Origin: Stutzerimonas stutzeri
Lineage (GTDB): Bacteria; Pseudomonadota; Gammaproteobacteria; Pseudomonadales; Pseudomonadaceae
Direction: 5' to 3'
DNA: 64,000 nt
Assembly (NCBI RefSeq): GCF_019090095.1
Contig: NZ_JAGQFP010000002.1
Span: 930,001-994,000 of the forward strand
This document shows, in pieces, positions 1 to 9,035 of this stretch; within the stretch, counting starts at the first letter, position 1; every line of letters starts with the position of its first letter. Made by a program: the position numbers and the translations under genes. The notes under the pieces were generated by a model. That model saw nothing but the letters and a program-made list of their open reading frames with translations, made no database searches and was not told the origin of the DNA.

Positions 1-227
1 GGCAGGTCGGCGATCACGGCGTTGGCCTGGGCCAGCACCCAGTTGCGATCGAGCACACGGAAATCGCTCACGTCGACGGTATCCTGCACCGTCAGCGCCG
101 TAACGGTCGGTGCGGCATGGCAGCCTTGGGCGATCAGCGCTTCGATGTCGGCTTGCAGGCCAGCACCGCCGCTGGGGTCGTGGCCGGAAAGACAGAGAAC
201 AACAGGGCGAGAGCAAGGGCCAGTCAT
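1..227 (-). CDS. thiD: Hydroxymethylpyrimidine (phosphate) kinase ThiD, N-terminal part, cut by window edge
   Basis: Only the first 75 codons are in the window; the gene continues to the left. The start ATG is at 225-227. The protein begins MTGPCSRPVVLCLSGHDPSG and continues with GGAGLQADIEALIAQGCHA and VTALTVQDT, which is the conserved nucleotide and HMP-binding N-terminus of the ribokinase-like ThiD family. ThiD phosphorylates 4-amino-5-hydroxymethyl-2-methylpyrimidine in cytosolic thiamin biosynthesis. It is divergent from the ladS-like kinase, the same arrangement as in P. aeruginosa. Identification is firm; nothing can be said of the C-terminus. Confidence 0.93.
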   Translation of the reverse strand, partial: MTGPCSRPVVLCLSGHDPSGGAGLQADIEALIAQGCHAAPTVTALTVQDTVDVSDFRVLDRNWVLAQANAVIADL

Positions 228-475
228 CAACGAATTCCCCGAATGCATGGCATGATGGAGTGGCCGGGGCTAGGCACAGCCAGATTTCAGGCGTGCGAGC
301 TTATCACCATTCGTCCTGGCCAGCTCGGCAGGCGAATTGCCATATCCATTCATCGTGACGTTGCATAACCTGAGGTGTATGCGCGCGTCGACATGCTAAA
401 GTGCCACCATTTTTCGGGTCGCAAACGCTCAAGAATTTTGTTTTTTCTGACGCGGGTCGGCAGGTCTCATACGCC

Positions 476-2419
476 ATGCACCACTTTTTGATCTTCATGC
501 TCGGCCTGTTTCCGATGCTGGCCAGCGCTGTTGAATTCGACCCGAGCACCCGGCAGCTACCGTTGGGTCGGGTCATGGCGGTGCTGGAAGACCCGGCTCG
601 GACTGCCACCGTCGCCGACGTGCTCGCACTCGATGCGGCCGGACACTTCGTCGAGCACCAGAGCGATGTGCTCAATGCCGGTTATTCACGTTCAGCCTTC
701 TGGCTGCGGGTGGATCTGCGGCTGCGTCCGAGCCAATCCGCGCACCGCAGCCGCTGGTGGCTCGAACTGGCCTATCCGCCGCTGGATCGGCTGGACCTCT
801 ACCTGCCCGACCAGCAGGGTCGCTATCAGCTTGCCCAGCAGAGCGGAGATGCCCTGCCGTTCGGCCTGCGCCAGATCCGGCAACGCAACCATCTGTTCGA
901 ACTGCAGCTGCAGCCCGAGCAAACGCAGCGCATCTATATCCGCTTGGAGAGCGAAGGGTCGATCCAGGCGCCCCTGACGTTGTGGGCGCCATCGGCCTAT
1001 TTAGAAGAGCAGTCGGCGCACACTTACATACTGGCGATCATCTACGGCGTGCTGCTGGTGATGCTGGTCTACAACCTGTTCATCTACCTCAGCGTGCGTG
1101 ATCGCAGCTACCTCTACTACATCCTCTACATCGCCTCGTTCGGCCTCTACCAGGTGTCGGTCAATGGTTTGGGCGTGCAGTACCTGTGGCCCAATTCGCC
1201 GTGGTGGGCCAACGTTTCGACGCCCTTTCTGATCGGCGCGGCGGGGCTCTTCGGTAGCCAGTTCGCGCGCAGTTTCCTGCACACGCGAGAGCACAGCCCC
1301 TGGGTCGACCGCACCCTGATGGGGATCATGGCCATGGGTGTGATCACCATGGCGATGGCGTTCACGTCCAGCTACGCGTTGTCGCTACGCCTGGCCACCT
1401 TGCTGGCGCTGCTGTTCATTCTGGTGGTCTTTGCAGCCGGCAGCCTCGCCTGGTACCGCGGGATGCGGGTGGCTCGCTATTTCATGACGGCCTGGACGGC
1501 GTTCCTTGTCGGTGGGCTGATCAACACCCTCATGGTGCTTGGCTATCTGCCGCATACCTTCTTCACCATGTACGCCGGCCAGATCGGCTCCGCCGTCGAG
1601 GTCGCACTGCTGTCGCTGGCGCTGGCCGACCGCATCAATGCCATGCGCGAAGAGCGCGCCAAGATGCTGCAGGAAACCGGTCGTGAACTCGAGCGGATGA
1701 ACCGCGAACTGGCCGAAAGCAACCGCCTCAAGGATCAGTTTCTGGCCAACGTCACCCATGAACTGCGCACGCCCATGCATGGCATCCTCGGTAGCCTCGA
1801 GCTGATGCAGACGCTGGAGCTCAAGGGCGAGCTGGAGCAATACCAGAGGATCGCGACCGGCTCGGCGCGCGAGATGATGCGGCTGGTCAATGACATTCTC
1901 GCGTTGACCGAGCTGCAAGCCGGCAGGCTGCAAATGCGCCGGCAGCCGTTCGAGTTGCGCACCTTGGTCGACGAACTGTTCGCCACCTATCGGGCGCGAG
2001 CGGCGCTGAGCGGGTTGGGCCTGGAACTGGACATCGCGCCTCACGTGCCAAACCGGTTCGAGGGCGATGCCACCCGGTTGAGGCAAAGCCTGGGGTATCT
2101 CTTGGACAACGCCATCAAGTTCACGAAGCAGGGACATGTACGGCTGGCGTTCAGTGGTGAAGACGGGGCGGACGACCTGTTTATCCTGGAAGCGATGGTG
2201 ATCGATACCGGCATCGGCTTCGAAGCACCGGTCGATGACTCGCTCTACCACTATTTCCGCCAACTGGATGGCAGCATGACGCGCCGGTACGGCGGACTCG
2301 GCATCGGTCTGTCCTTGTGCCGCCAACTCGTCGAGCTGCTCGACGGCGAGATCTCATACCAATCCGAACCGGGGCGCGGCAGCTGCTTCAAGGTGCGCGT
2401 ACCACTGCGCCGCCTCTAG
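476..2419 (+). CDS. ladS: LadS-like 7TM sensor histidine kinase without a receiver domain
   Basis: An inner-membrane sensor kinase of 647 residues. I place the start at the ATG at 476 because it gives a clean signal peptide (MHHFLIFMLGLFPMLASA); an upstream in-frame ATG at 401 would bury it. Residues about 20-165 look like the periplasmic 7TMR-DISM extracellular domain. About 175-375 form seven hydrophobic segments, followed by a short coiled coil. A HisKA domain carries FLANVTHELRTPMHG with phospho-acceptor His428. The ATPase domain has NAIKFT, DTGIGF and GGLGIGLSL boxes. The neighbours thiD and an acyl-CoA dehydrogenase match the P. aeruginosa ladS locus, where LadS feeds the Gac/Rsm switch. 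P. aeruginosa LadS ends in a receiver domain; this protein stops right after the ATPase domain. Confidence 0.8.
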   Translation: MHHFLIFMLGLFPMLASAVEFDPSTRQLPLGRVMAVLEDPARTATVADVLALDAAGHFVEHQSDVLNAGYSRSAFWLRVDLRLRPSQSAHRSRWWLELAYPPLDRLDLYLPDQQGRYQLAQQSGDALPFGLRQIRQRNHLFELQLQPEQTQRIYIRLESEGSIQAPLTLWAPSAYLEEQSAHTYILAIIYGVLLVMLVYNLFIYLSVRDRSYLYYILYIASFGLYQVSVNGLGVQYLWPNSPWWANVSTPFLIGAAGLFGSQFARSFLHTREHSPWVDRTLMGIMAMGVITMAMAFTSSYALSLRLATLLALLFILVVFAAGSLAWYRGMRVARYFMTAWTAFLVGGLINTLMVLGYLPHTFFTMYAGQIGSAVEVALLSLALADRINAMREERAKMLQETGRELERMNRELAESNRLKDQFLANVTHELRTPMHGILGSLELMQTLELKGELEQYQRIATGSAREMMRLVNDILALTELQAGRLQMRRQPFELRTLVDELFATYRARAALSGLGLELDIAPHVPNRFEGDATRLRQSLGYLLDNAIKFTKQGHVRLAFSGEDGADDLFILEAMVIDTGIGFEAPVDDSLYHYFRQLDGSMTRRYGGLGIGLSLCRQLVELLDGEISYQSEPGRGSCFKVRVPLRRL

Positions 2420-2661
2420 CTCGCCCGATCCCGAGCGTCTGCGCGGGTTCTTCGGGGGCAAGCGGCGATCCCGGAGCGCAGGTTTTGGCCGAAACCGCGC
2501 TTTTTCAGTGCTTCCATGCGTGCTTCACTGCTTCTTGTGGGTCGCCGCCAGCGGCGACGCGCAACGGCCCAGTACGTCCGGACGGCGAGGTAGCCAATGC
2601 TCGACTCTCACGGTGCGGTCTGACTGGTCGATCACCGCTTCTGCCTGCCCAGGAGGTCCCC

Positions 2662-4311
2662 ATGAACCTGCACCAATTCGCCGAAACCCATGAGGTGCTC
2701 AACCAGGTCCCGCCGCTGGAAGGCGCCAACCTGTACCGTCTCGATCTGCCCCTGCAGGACTGGGTACGGCGTAACAAGGGCGGGTGGGCGGAATCGCGGC
2801 TCGATGCCTATGGCCAACTGGCTGGCGGGCCGCTGATGGTGGCGGGTTTTCTTGCCAACGAAAACAAGCCGGTGTTCAAAAGCCATGACCGCTACGGCCA
2901 TCGCATCGATCTGGTGGAGTTTCATCCCGCTTACCACGAGCTGATGCGCACCGCGATCGCTCATGGCATTCCGTCGTTGCCCTGGACCGATCCGCAGCCA
3001 GGCTCGCAGGTGGCGCGCGCGGCATTGATGTACCTGCACAACCAGGCTGAGGCCGGCAGCAGCTGCCCGCTGACCATGACCTACGCCAGCGTGCCGGCCT
3101 TGCGTCTGCAGCCTGGCGTCAGTGAGCGCTGGCTGCCGAAGATCCTCAGCCTCGAGTACGACCCGCGCAATGTGCCGATGGAGCAGAAGACCGGGGTCAC
3201 CATCGGCATGGCGATGACCGAAAAACAGGGCGGTACCGACGTACGCGCCAACACCACGCGCGCCTATGCCGTCGAGGCCAGCGGTCCGGGGCAGGTGTAC
3301 GAACTGGTCGGGCACAAATGGTTCTGCTCCGCGCCCATGTGCGACGCCTTCCTGACCCTGGCGCAGACCGACAAGGGCGTGAGCTGTTTCCTGTTGCCGC
3401 GCCACCGTCCCGACGGCAGCCGTAACCAGTTCTACATCCAGCGGTTGAAGAACAAGCTGGGCAACTGGGCCAACGCCTCCAGCGAAGTGGAGTTCCGCGG
3501 CGCGCTGGCCTGGATGATCGGTGAAGAAGGGCGCGGCGTGCCGACCATCATCGAGATGGTGTCCTCGACCCGCTTCGACTGCATGATCGGCTCCAGTTCG
3601 CTGATGCGCCAGGCGCTGACCCAGGCCATGCACCATTGCGCTCATCGCCAGGTCAGCGGCCGCGTCCTGGCCGAGCAGCCATTGATGCAGAACGTGCTGG
3701 CCGACCTGTCGCTGGAAAGCGAGGCGGCCCTGGCGCTGACCCTGCGCATGGGCCGCGCGCTCGATCATCCGTTCGACGAGGCGGAAGAGAAGTTCGCCCG
3801 CCTGGTAACGGCCATTGGCAAATACTGGATCTGCAAACGCGCCCCGGAAATGATCGCCGAGGCCAGCGAATGCCTGGGCGGTGCCGGCTACGTCGAAGAA
3901 ACCATCATGCCGCGGCTGTATCGCGAGGCGCCGGTCAACTCCATCTGGGAAGGCTCGGGCAATGTGCAGTGCCTGGATGTGCTGCGCGCGCTGTCGAAGG
4001 AGCCCGGCGTGATCGAGGTATTGTTCACCGAGCTGGGCGACGGCCATGGCGATGCTCGCTTGAAGCATCACATCAATCGCCTGCAAACAGCGTTCGCCGA
4101 TAAGGACGATATCCAGTACCTAGCCCGTCAACTGACCGAGGACATCGCCGTTGCGCTTCAGGCCAAGCTGCTGCTCGAGGCGGGCAACGATGCCGTCTCC
4201 GATGCATTCATCACCAGCCGTCTGGAGGGCTGCGGCCATGCATTCGGCACCTTGCCGCGCGGGCTCGACATCAGTGCGCTGCTGGCGCGCAGCGCACCGT
4301 TTCTAGACTAG
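2662..4311 (+). CDS. aidB: AidB-like acyl-CoA dehydrogenase family protein
   Basis: A 549-residue flavoprotein of the AidB branch of acyl-CoA dehydrogenases (E. coli AidB is 541). The start ATG at 2662 follows a strong ribosome site AGGAGGT at 2651-2657; the frame is open further upstream but that part is not protein-like. Conserved pieces are MTEKQGGTDVRANTT and GHKWFCSAPMCDAFL (flavin-binding beta domain), RLKNKLGNWANASSEVEF, and near the C-terminus CLGGAGYVEE and SIWEGSGNVQCLDVLRAL. AidB proteins bind FAD and DNA and are tied to alkylation stress; dehydrogenase substrates are uncertain, so an isovaleryl-CoA dehydrogenase label would be less safe. Its 3' end overlaps the convergent PLP dehydratase gene by 9 bases. 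Confidence 0.88.
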   Translation: MNLHQFAETHEVLNQVPPLEGANLYRLDLPLQDWVRRNKGGWAESRLDAYGQLAGGPLMVAGFLANENKPVFKSHDRYGHRIDLVEFHPAYHELMRTAIAHGIPSLPWTDPQPGSQVARAALMYLHNQAEAGSSCPLTMTYASVPALRLQPGVSERWLPKILSLEYDPRNVPMEQKTGVTIGMAMTEKQGGTDVRANTTRAYAVEASGPGQVYELVGHKWFCSAPMCDAFLTLAQTDKGVSCFLLPRHRPDGSRNQFYIQRLKNKLGNWANASSEVEFRGALAWMIGEEGRGVPTIIEMVSSTRFDCMIGSSSLMRQALTQAMHHCAHRQVSGRVLAEQPLMQNVLADLSLESEAALALTLRMGRALDHPFDEAEEKFARLVTAIGKYWICKRAPEMIAEASECLGGAGYVEETIMPRLYREAPVNSIWEGSGNVQCLDVLRALSKEPGVIEVLFTELGDGHGDARLKHHINRLQTAFADKDDIQYLARQLTEDIAVALQAKLLLEAGNDAVSDAFITSRLEGCGHAFGTLPRGLDISALLARSAPFLD

Positions 4312-5286
4312 CGCCGCTGATGGTGCGTCGTGGCGCTCGGCGAGGACGGCTGCCAACACCCCTCGATCGATATTCCCCCCGCTGAGCACCACCGCAATGC
4401 GCTCGCCCAGGTTGGCGTCGCGTTCCTGCATGGCTGCGGCCAGTGCGGCCGCACCGGCGCCTTCGGCGAGGTTGTGGGTGTCTTCGTGCAGGGCGCGGAT
4501 GGCCTGGCGAATCTCGCCGTCATCGACGCGTACGATGCGCGCCGCACCCTGGCGAATGATTTCCAGCGCTTCGGGCGCCGGGATCCGGCAGGCCATGCCA
4601 TCAGCGAAGGTGTTGGCCGTTTCGGTGGTGACGATGCGGCCCTGCTCGACACTTTGGGCGTAGGCATCGGCTGCGCTGGACACCACGCCGATGATCTCCG
4701 TGTCCAGGCCTAGCAGATCGCGGGTTCGGATCATCCCGCAGATACCCGAGCCGAGGCCGATGGGCACGTAGACCCGGCGCAGCTTCGGCGCCGCTTCGAG
4801 CAGTTCCAGCGCGTAGGTGGCGACGCCTCGGATCAGGTCCGGGTGCAGGGACGGGACGAAATGCCAGCCGTTGGCCTCGGCCAGTTCCGCGGCCCGTTGC
4901 CGGGCGGTATCGAAGTCGCGACCGTATTCGACGACCTCGGCACCACAGGCGCGCATGGCGGCGTTCTTTTCCGTTGAGTTGCCCTCAGGCACCAGGATCT
5001 GCAATGGCAGGCCTGCCTTGCGTGCGGCCATGGCCAGGCTGATGCCGTGATTGCCGCGGGTCGCGGTGATGAGGCCCGGCAGGTACGGCTCGCGCTTGAG
5101 CAACTCCTCTACGTAGAGCAGGCCGCCCCGCACCTTGAAAGCGCCCGCTGGCGTGTGGTTCTCGTGCTTGACCCATAGTTCACAGCCCAGCCGCTCGGCG
5201 AGCAACGGCCAGGTGTATTGCGGGGTTGGCGGTACGCTTCGGTGAACCAGTTCGGCTGCCTGGCGCAGTTGGGGTAGATCGAACAT
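4303..5286 (-). CDS. PLP-dependent threonine/serine dehydratase-like protein
   Basis: A 327-residue fold-type II PLP enzyme of the threonine/serine dehydratase family. The start at 5286 (MFDLPQLRQA) is preceded by the ribosome site AAGGAG. The PLP lysine is Lys51 in TPAGAFKVRGG; other family motifs are TRGNHGIS, VPIGLGSGICG and the phosphate loop VVLSGGNIDRGVL. There is no C-terminal ACT domain, so it is not the allosteric biosynthetic IlvA, and the exact amino acid substrate cannot be fixed from sequence. It is divergent from a MocR-type regulator only 80 bp away, which suggests that regulator controls it. Confidence 0.82.
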   Translation of the reverse strand: MFDLPQLRQAAELVHRSVPPTPQYTWPLLAERLGCELWVKHENHTPAGAFKVRGGLLYVEELLKREPYLPGLITATRGNHGISLAMAARKAGLPLQILVPEGNSTEKNAAMRACGAEVVEYGRDFDTARQRAAELAEANGWHFVPSLHPDLIRGVATYALELLEAAPKLRRVYVPIGLGSGICGMIRTRDLLGLDTEIIGVVSSAADAYAQSVEQGRIVTTETANTFADGMACRIPAPEALEIIRQGAARIVRVDDGEIRQAIRALHEDTHNLAEGAGAAALAAAMQERDANLGERIAVVLSGGNIDRGVLAAVLAERHDAPSAALV

Positions 5287-5330
5287 CGAACGCTCCTTTG
5301 CGGGTTTGACGACGATCCTAGGTGGCAGGC

Positions 5331-5360
5331 ATTGTATGGGTAAATCTTTATATTGCATGG
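5331..5360. promoter_or_regulatory. Candidate MocR operator: two direct repeats 21 bp apart
   Basis: ATTGTATGG (5331-5339) and ATTGCATGG (5352-5360) are direct repeats whose starts are 21 bp apart, two helical turns. They lie between the divergent dehydratase and MocR genes. Direct repeats of this kind are typical binding sites for MocR/GabR/PdxR dimers. Binding here is inference. The downstream CAAACAATG also mirrors part of the first repeat. Confidence 0.5.
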
Positions 5361-5366
5361 CAAACA

Positions 5367-6719
5367 ATGTGGTTACCCAATCTCGATTCGGATGATCATC
5401 CGCGCTACCTGGCGCTGGTCGACGCCATTGCCGGGGCCATTGCCCGTGGCGAGCTGAAACCGGGCGACCGGTTGCCACCGCAGCGGCGCTTGGCCTGGGC
5501 GCTGGGCCTCAATCCCAGCACGGCGATGCAGGCCTACCGCGAGGCCGCGCGTCGGCATCTGGTGGGCGGCGAGGTCGGGCGCGGCACCTATGTGCTGGCC
5601 AGCAGCCGCGAGGCCAGCCTGTTCCGGCTGAAAACACCGGAGGCGCACCCGGAGTTGGTCGACCTGTCGACCAACCTACCGGTGCTCGACCCAGACGATG
5701 ACGACCTGCAGCGCAGCATGACGGCCTTGTGCGCGACGGGTGAGCTGGCGAGTCTGCAGGGCTATCCCTCCGCACGCAGCCTGCAACGTGGCCAGCTGGC
5801 GGTCAGCAGCTGGCTGCGCGGAAGAGCGCTTGAGGTTCCGCCGCAGCAAGTCATGCTTTGTGCCGGGGCGCAGCAGGGGGTGTTCGCGGCGCTGATTGGC
5901 TTGTGCGAGCCCGGTGAACCGGTGCTGGTCGAAGCCCTGACCTCGCCAGGCATCAAGGCCGCCGGGCGCCAGTTGCGCCTGCCATTGCACGGCGTGGCGA
6001 TGGACGCCTTCGGCATTCTGCCGGAGGACCTTGACCGACAGGCCCGGGCCACCTCGGCGCGCGTGGCCGTGCTGACACCCTGCATGCAGAACCCGACCGC
6101 CGTCAGCATGGATGCGCAACGCCGCGAAGCCATAGCCGCCGTGGCGCGCCGGCGCGGCTTGCTGATCATCGAGGACGACATCTACGGCGCGCTGGGCGAC
6201 GAGCCGCCGCTGGCCGCGGCGCTGCCCGATCGCACCTTGTTGATCAGCAGCCTGTCGAAGACGGTCGCACCCGGTTTGCGGCTGGGGTTCATCGCCGGCC
6301 CGGACGCGTGGCTGGCGCGTATCGACCCGGAACGGCAGGCGACCAGCTGGGCCTTGTCCTCGCTTTGTCTGCGACTCGGTTGCCAGTGGTTGGAAGACGG
6401 CACCGCGGCACGGCGACTGGCCTGGCAGCGTGAGCAGATGACCCGCCGCTGGCGCCTGGCGCAGAAACTGCTTGGGACTGTTTTGTCCGGCGCCTCGGCA
6501 AACGCCGCGCCGCATCTGTGGCTCGAACGGGCGAAGGATCAGGATCTGCCTGCGCTGTGCCGGAACGCCGGGATCGAAGCGGCAACGGCGGAGGTCTTCG
6601 CGGTGGGCCACGGCGCGCCCAACGCGCTGCGGCTGAGCCTGACCGCGGCGCCCAGCCTGGCGCTGTTGAAAGCGCGGCTTGAGGCGCTGGCGCGGCGGCT
6701 GGACGCATCGGATCGATGA
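5367..6719 (+). CDS. MocR-family (GntR-type HTH plus aminotransferase fold) transcription regulator
   Basis: A 450-residue MocR/PdxR-type regulator. I start it at ATG 5367 (MWLPNLDSDDHP); in-frame starts further up would overlap the candidate operator. Residues about 8-75 form a GntR winged helix (IARGELKPGDRLPPQRRLA, LNPSTAMQAYREA). The rest is a class I aminotransferase-like domain with the PLP lysine Lys298 in LISSLSKTVAPGLRLGF and the aspartate motif IIEDDIYG. MocR proteins sense PLP or an amino-acid aldimine and switch a neighbouring PLP-related gene. Here the natural target is the divergent dehydratase. Confidence 0.85.
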   Translation: MWLPNLDSDDHPRYLALVDAIAGAIARGELKPGDRLPPQRRLAWALGLNPSTAMQAYREAARRHLVGGEVGRGTYVLASSREASLFRLKTPEAHPELVDLSTNLPVLDPDDDDLQRSMTALCATGELASLQGYPSARSLQRGQLAVSSWLRGRALEVPPQQVMLCAGAQQGVFAALIGLCEPGEPVLVEALTSPGIKAAGRQLRLPLHGVAMDAFGILPEDLDRQARATSARVAVLTPCMQNPTAVSMDAQRREAIAAVARRRGLLIIEDDIYGALGDEPPLAAALPDRTLLISSLSKTVAPGLRLGFIAGPDAWLARIDPERQATSWALSSLCLRLGCQWLEDGTAARRLAWQREQMTRRWRLAQKLLGTVLSGASANAAPHLWLERAKDQDLPALCRNAGIEAATAEVFAVGHGAPNALRLSLTAAPSLALLKARLEALARRLDASDR

Positions 6720-6795
6720 CCGCCGCAATCCGGTGCTACCGCTGTCATCGATCAGCAGGCAAGATGTTTTCAACGACTGATAAAGGAAACGCACC

Positions 6796-8268
6796 ATGAA
6801 TTCAGCAGGCGAGACTTTCCGCATTGCCACCAGCGCTGAGGCGGCCGTGGACCACCTTGCCGAGTTGCATCAGCACGCCACCCGCGCATTGAATCAGGCC
6901 CTCAAGCGCTATGTCGCCACGCGCCAGGAGCCGGGCGCTGCCGAGCGTGCGCTGTTCCGCTATCCCGAACTGCGACTGACCTACGAATGCCATGGCGAGG
7001 TGCCGGCCTCGACCCGTGCCTATGCAAAAGTGCAGGCACCGGGCGTCTACAGCGTGACCGTGACCCATCCGGCGGCGTTTCGCAGCTACCTGCTCGACCA
7101 GCTGCGGCCGCTGATCCAGGATTTCGGCGTCAAGGTCGAGGTGGGCATCAGCGAGCGCAATATTCCCTATCCGTACGTGATCGAGCAGGGCGATGAACTG
7201 GCCGGTACCGGCGTGACCGCGGCCGAGCTGGCGCGGGTGTTCCCCAGTACCGACCTGTCCGCGGCCACCGATGACATTGCCGACGGCCTCTACGACTGGG
7301 AACACGCCGATCCTTATCCGTTGGCGCTCTTCGATGGTGCGCGGGTGGATTTCTCGCTGCGCCGGCTGGTGCATTACACCGGCAGCGACTGGCGCCATGT
7401 GCAGCCCTGGATCCTGCTGACCAACTACCACCGTTACGTCGACCAGTTCATTCGCCATGGCCTCGACATGCTGCGCGACGACACCCGCTTCGTGCGCATG
7501 GTGCTGCCGGGCAACATCATCATCGAGCGCGGCATGGAGGAGGGCGAGGCACAGGCCATTATCGGTGGCGTGCTCTGGCACCGTTACCAGATGCCGGCCT
7601 ATCACCTGCAGTCCGAGGATGGCCACGGTGTCACCCTGGTGAACATCGGCGTCGGCCCGTCGAACGCCAAGAACATCACCGACCACCTGGCGGTGCTGCG
7701 CCCGCATTGCTGGTTGATGATCGGCCACTGCGGCGGGCTGCGGCAGTCGCAGTCCATCGGCGACTATGTGCTGGCGCACGCCTACATGCGCCGCGACGGC
7801 ATCCTCGACCGGGTGCTGCCGCCGCACATCCCGCTGCCGGCATTGGCCGAAGTGCAGCAGGCGCTGCAGGAAGCCGCCGCGCAGGTCACCGGCGACAAGG
7901 GCGAGGCGCTGAAGAAGCGGTTGCGCACCGGCACCGTGCTGACCTACGACGACCGCAACTGGGAGCTTCGCTGGGCCCAGGAACGGCCGCTGATCAACCT
8001 GTCCCGCGCCGTGGCGGTGGATATGGAAAGCGGCACCATCGCCGCTCAGGGCTATCGCCTGCGGGTGCCCTACGGGACGCTGCTCTGCGTGTCGGACAAA
8101 CCGCTGCACAGCGAGATCAAATTGCCGGGCTCGGCCAACGCTTTCTATGAGCGTGCCGTCACCCAGCACCTGAAGATCGGCATCGCCGCGCTCGATCTGC
8201 TGCGCGATCAGCTCAATTCGCTGCACTCGCGCAAATTGCGCAGCTTCGACGAGCCGCCGTTCCGCTAG
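6796..8268 (+). CDS. amn: AMP nucleosidase
   Basis: A 490-residue cytosolic enzyme that cleaves AMP to adenine and ribose 5-phosphate, balancing adenylate pools and adenine salvage. The start ATG at 6796 has the ribosome site AAAGGA about 9 bases upstream. The N-terminal domain contains ISERNIPYPYVIEQGDEL, and the nucleoside-phosphorylase-like C-terminal domain contains VNIGVGPSNAKNITDHLAVL, WLMIGHCGGLR and AVDMESGTIAAQG, all hallmarks of Amn. Length matches the family (about 480-500). It lies downstream of the MocR gene on the same strand, 76 bp away, and a strong terminator follows it. The P. aeruginosa orthologue (PA3970) sits in the same neighbourhood. Confidence 0.95.
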   Translation: MNSAGETFRIATSAEAAVDHLAELHQHATRALNQALKRYVATRQEPGAAERALFRYPELRLTYECHGEVPASTRAYAKVQAPGVYSVTVTHPAAFRSYLLDQLRPLIQDFGVKVEVGISERNIPYPYVIEQGDELAGTGVTAAELARVFPSTDLSAATDDIADGLYDWEHADPYPLALFDGARVDFSLRRLVHYTGSDWRHVQPWILLTNYHRYVDQFIRHGLDMLRDDTRFVRMVLPGNIIIERGMEEGEAQAIIGGVLWHRYQMPAYHLQSEDGHGVTLVNIGVGPSNAKNITDHLAVLRPHCWLMIGHCGGLRQSQSIGDYVLAHAYMRRDGILDRVLPPHIPLPALAEVQQALQEAAAQVTGDKGEALKKRLRTGTVLTYDDRNWELRWAQERPLINLSRAVAVDMESGTIAAQGYRLRVPYGTLLCVSDKPLHSEIKLPGSANAFYERAVTQHLKIGIAALDLLRDQLNSLHSRKLRSFDEPPFR

Positions 8269-8288
8269 TCGCAGCCGCAGCATGAAAC

Positions 8289-8320
8289 GCACAAAGCCCG
8301 AGGAGACTCGGGCTTTGTGC
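8289..8320. terminator. Hairpin terminator after amn, probably bidirectional
   Basis: A perfect 14-bp stem, GCACAAAGCCCGAG paired with CTCGGGCTTTGTGC, closed by the loop GAGA. It sits between the convergent ends of amn and the hupE-like gene. The stem's own A/T-rich outer part gives short U runs in both directions, so it may serve both genes. Confidence 0.75.
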
Positions 8321-8361
8321 ATCTGGCGGTCCGCGCCATGCGGCGTCCGGCTAGCGCCGTG

Positions 8362-8937
8362 TCATGCCGCCAGCAGCCAGGCGCCGGTGATGGCCGCTGC
8401 GGCACCGGCGAGACGCACCAGCGGAGTTGCCACGTGCGGAAGGTTGCGCGCCACGGCATAACCGCCGGCGTGCAACGCGGCAGTGGCGACGACGAAGCCG
8501 GCGGCATAACCCCAGGGACTCGACAATGCCGGCAGCTCCAGGCCGTGGGCGACGCCATGGCTGGCGGCGAACAACGCCGTGAGGCCAGCCGCGACGGCCA
8601 GCGGTGGACGCACGGCCAGGGCGACCAGCAGGCCGAGAGCCAGGACCGAGCCGGCAATACCGGTTTCCATCAACGGGATCACGACACCCGCGAAGCCGAC
8701 CAGGCCACCGAGCAGCATGGTCGCAACGAAGGTGAGCGGCAGCGCCCAGCGCGCCGTGCCCTGCTGTTGCGCGGCCCAAAGGCCGACAGCGAGCATCGCC
8801 AGCAGGTGATCGAGGCCGAAAAGCGGGTGGGCGATGCCGGACAGCACGCCGGTGTGGTCGTGGCCGGGATGGGCGAAGGCGAAAGCCGGGCTGAGCAGCA
8901 GGGCAGCGGCGATTGCGATGTTCTTCTGCGGTGTCAT
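8362..8937 (-). CDS. ureJ: HupE/UreJ family nickel transport protein
   Basis: A 191-residue inner-membrane protein with a signal-like N-terminus (MTPQKNIAIAAALLL, AFAHPGHDH) and about six hydrophobic segments. The metal-binding motif HPLFGLDH of HupE/UreJ proteins is present, as is a second histidine cluster SHGVAHGLE. Members import nickel for hydrogenase or urease. Here it follows ureG on the same strand with 98 bp between, so it is likely the nickel supply for the urease encoded further right. Either hupE or ureJ would be an acceptable symbol; context favours ureJ. Confidence 0.88.
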   Translation of the reverse strand: MTPQKNIAIAAALLLSPAFAFAHPGHDHTGVLSGIAHPLFGLDHLLAMLAVGLWAAQQQGTARWALPLTFVATMLLGGLVGFAGVVIPLMETGIAGSVLALGLLVALAVRPPLAVAAGLTALFAASHGVAHGLELPALSSPWGYAAGFVVATAALHAGGYAVARNLPHVATPLVRLAGAAAAITGAWLLAA

Positions 8938-9000
8938 GCGGTCATCCTCGAGTCTGCATGCGGTGGGGTGGGGACTACGGTGTGCTGGGGGTTTCCAGGT

Positions 9001-9026
9001 CGCGGGCAGAGCCCGCTCCTACAGGG
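9001..9026. repeat. Single REP-like palindrome between ureG and ureJ
   Basis: CGCGGGCAGAGCCCGCTCCT followed by ACAGGG is a solitary Pseudomonas-type REP unit: GCGGGC and GCCCGC form the stem. It occupies the short gap between ureJ and ureG, where it could shape mRNA stability. Confidence 0.6.
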
Positions 9027-9035
9027 TGAGTACGA

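Noticed and set aside
2420..2661. Possible lost receiver domain of the ladS-like kinase
   Set aside because: No frame gives the acidic pocket and DxxMPxMDG pattern, so a recent frameshift is not supported.
2632..4086. 484-codon antisense frame inside aidB
   Set aside because: Shadow of the aidB-like gene; no start context, no domain features. The same applies to long antisense frames at 1385-2326 and 6802-8322.
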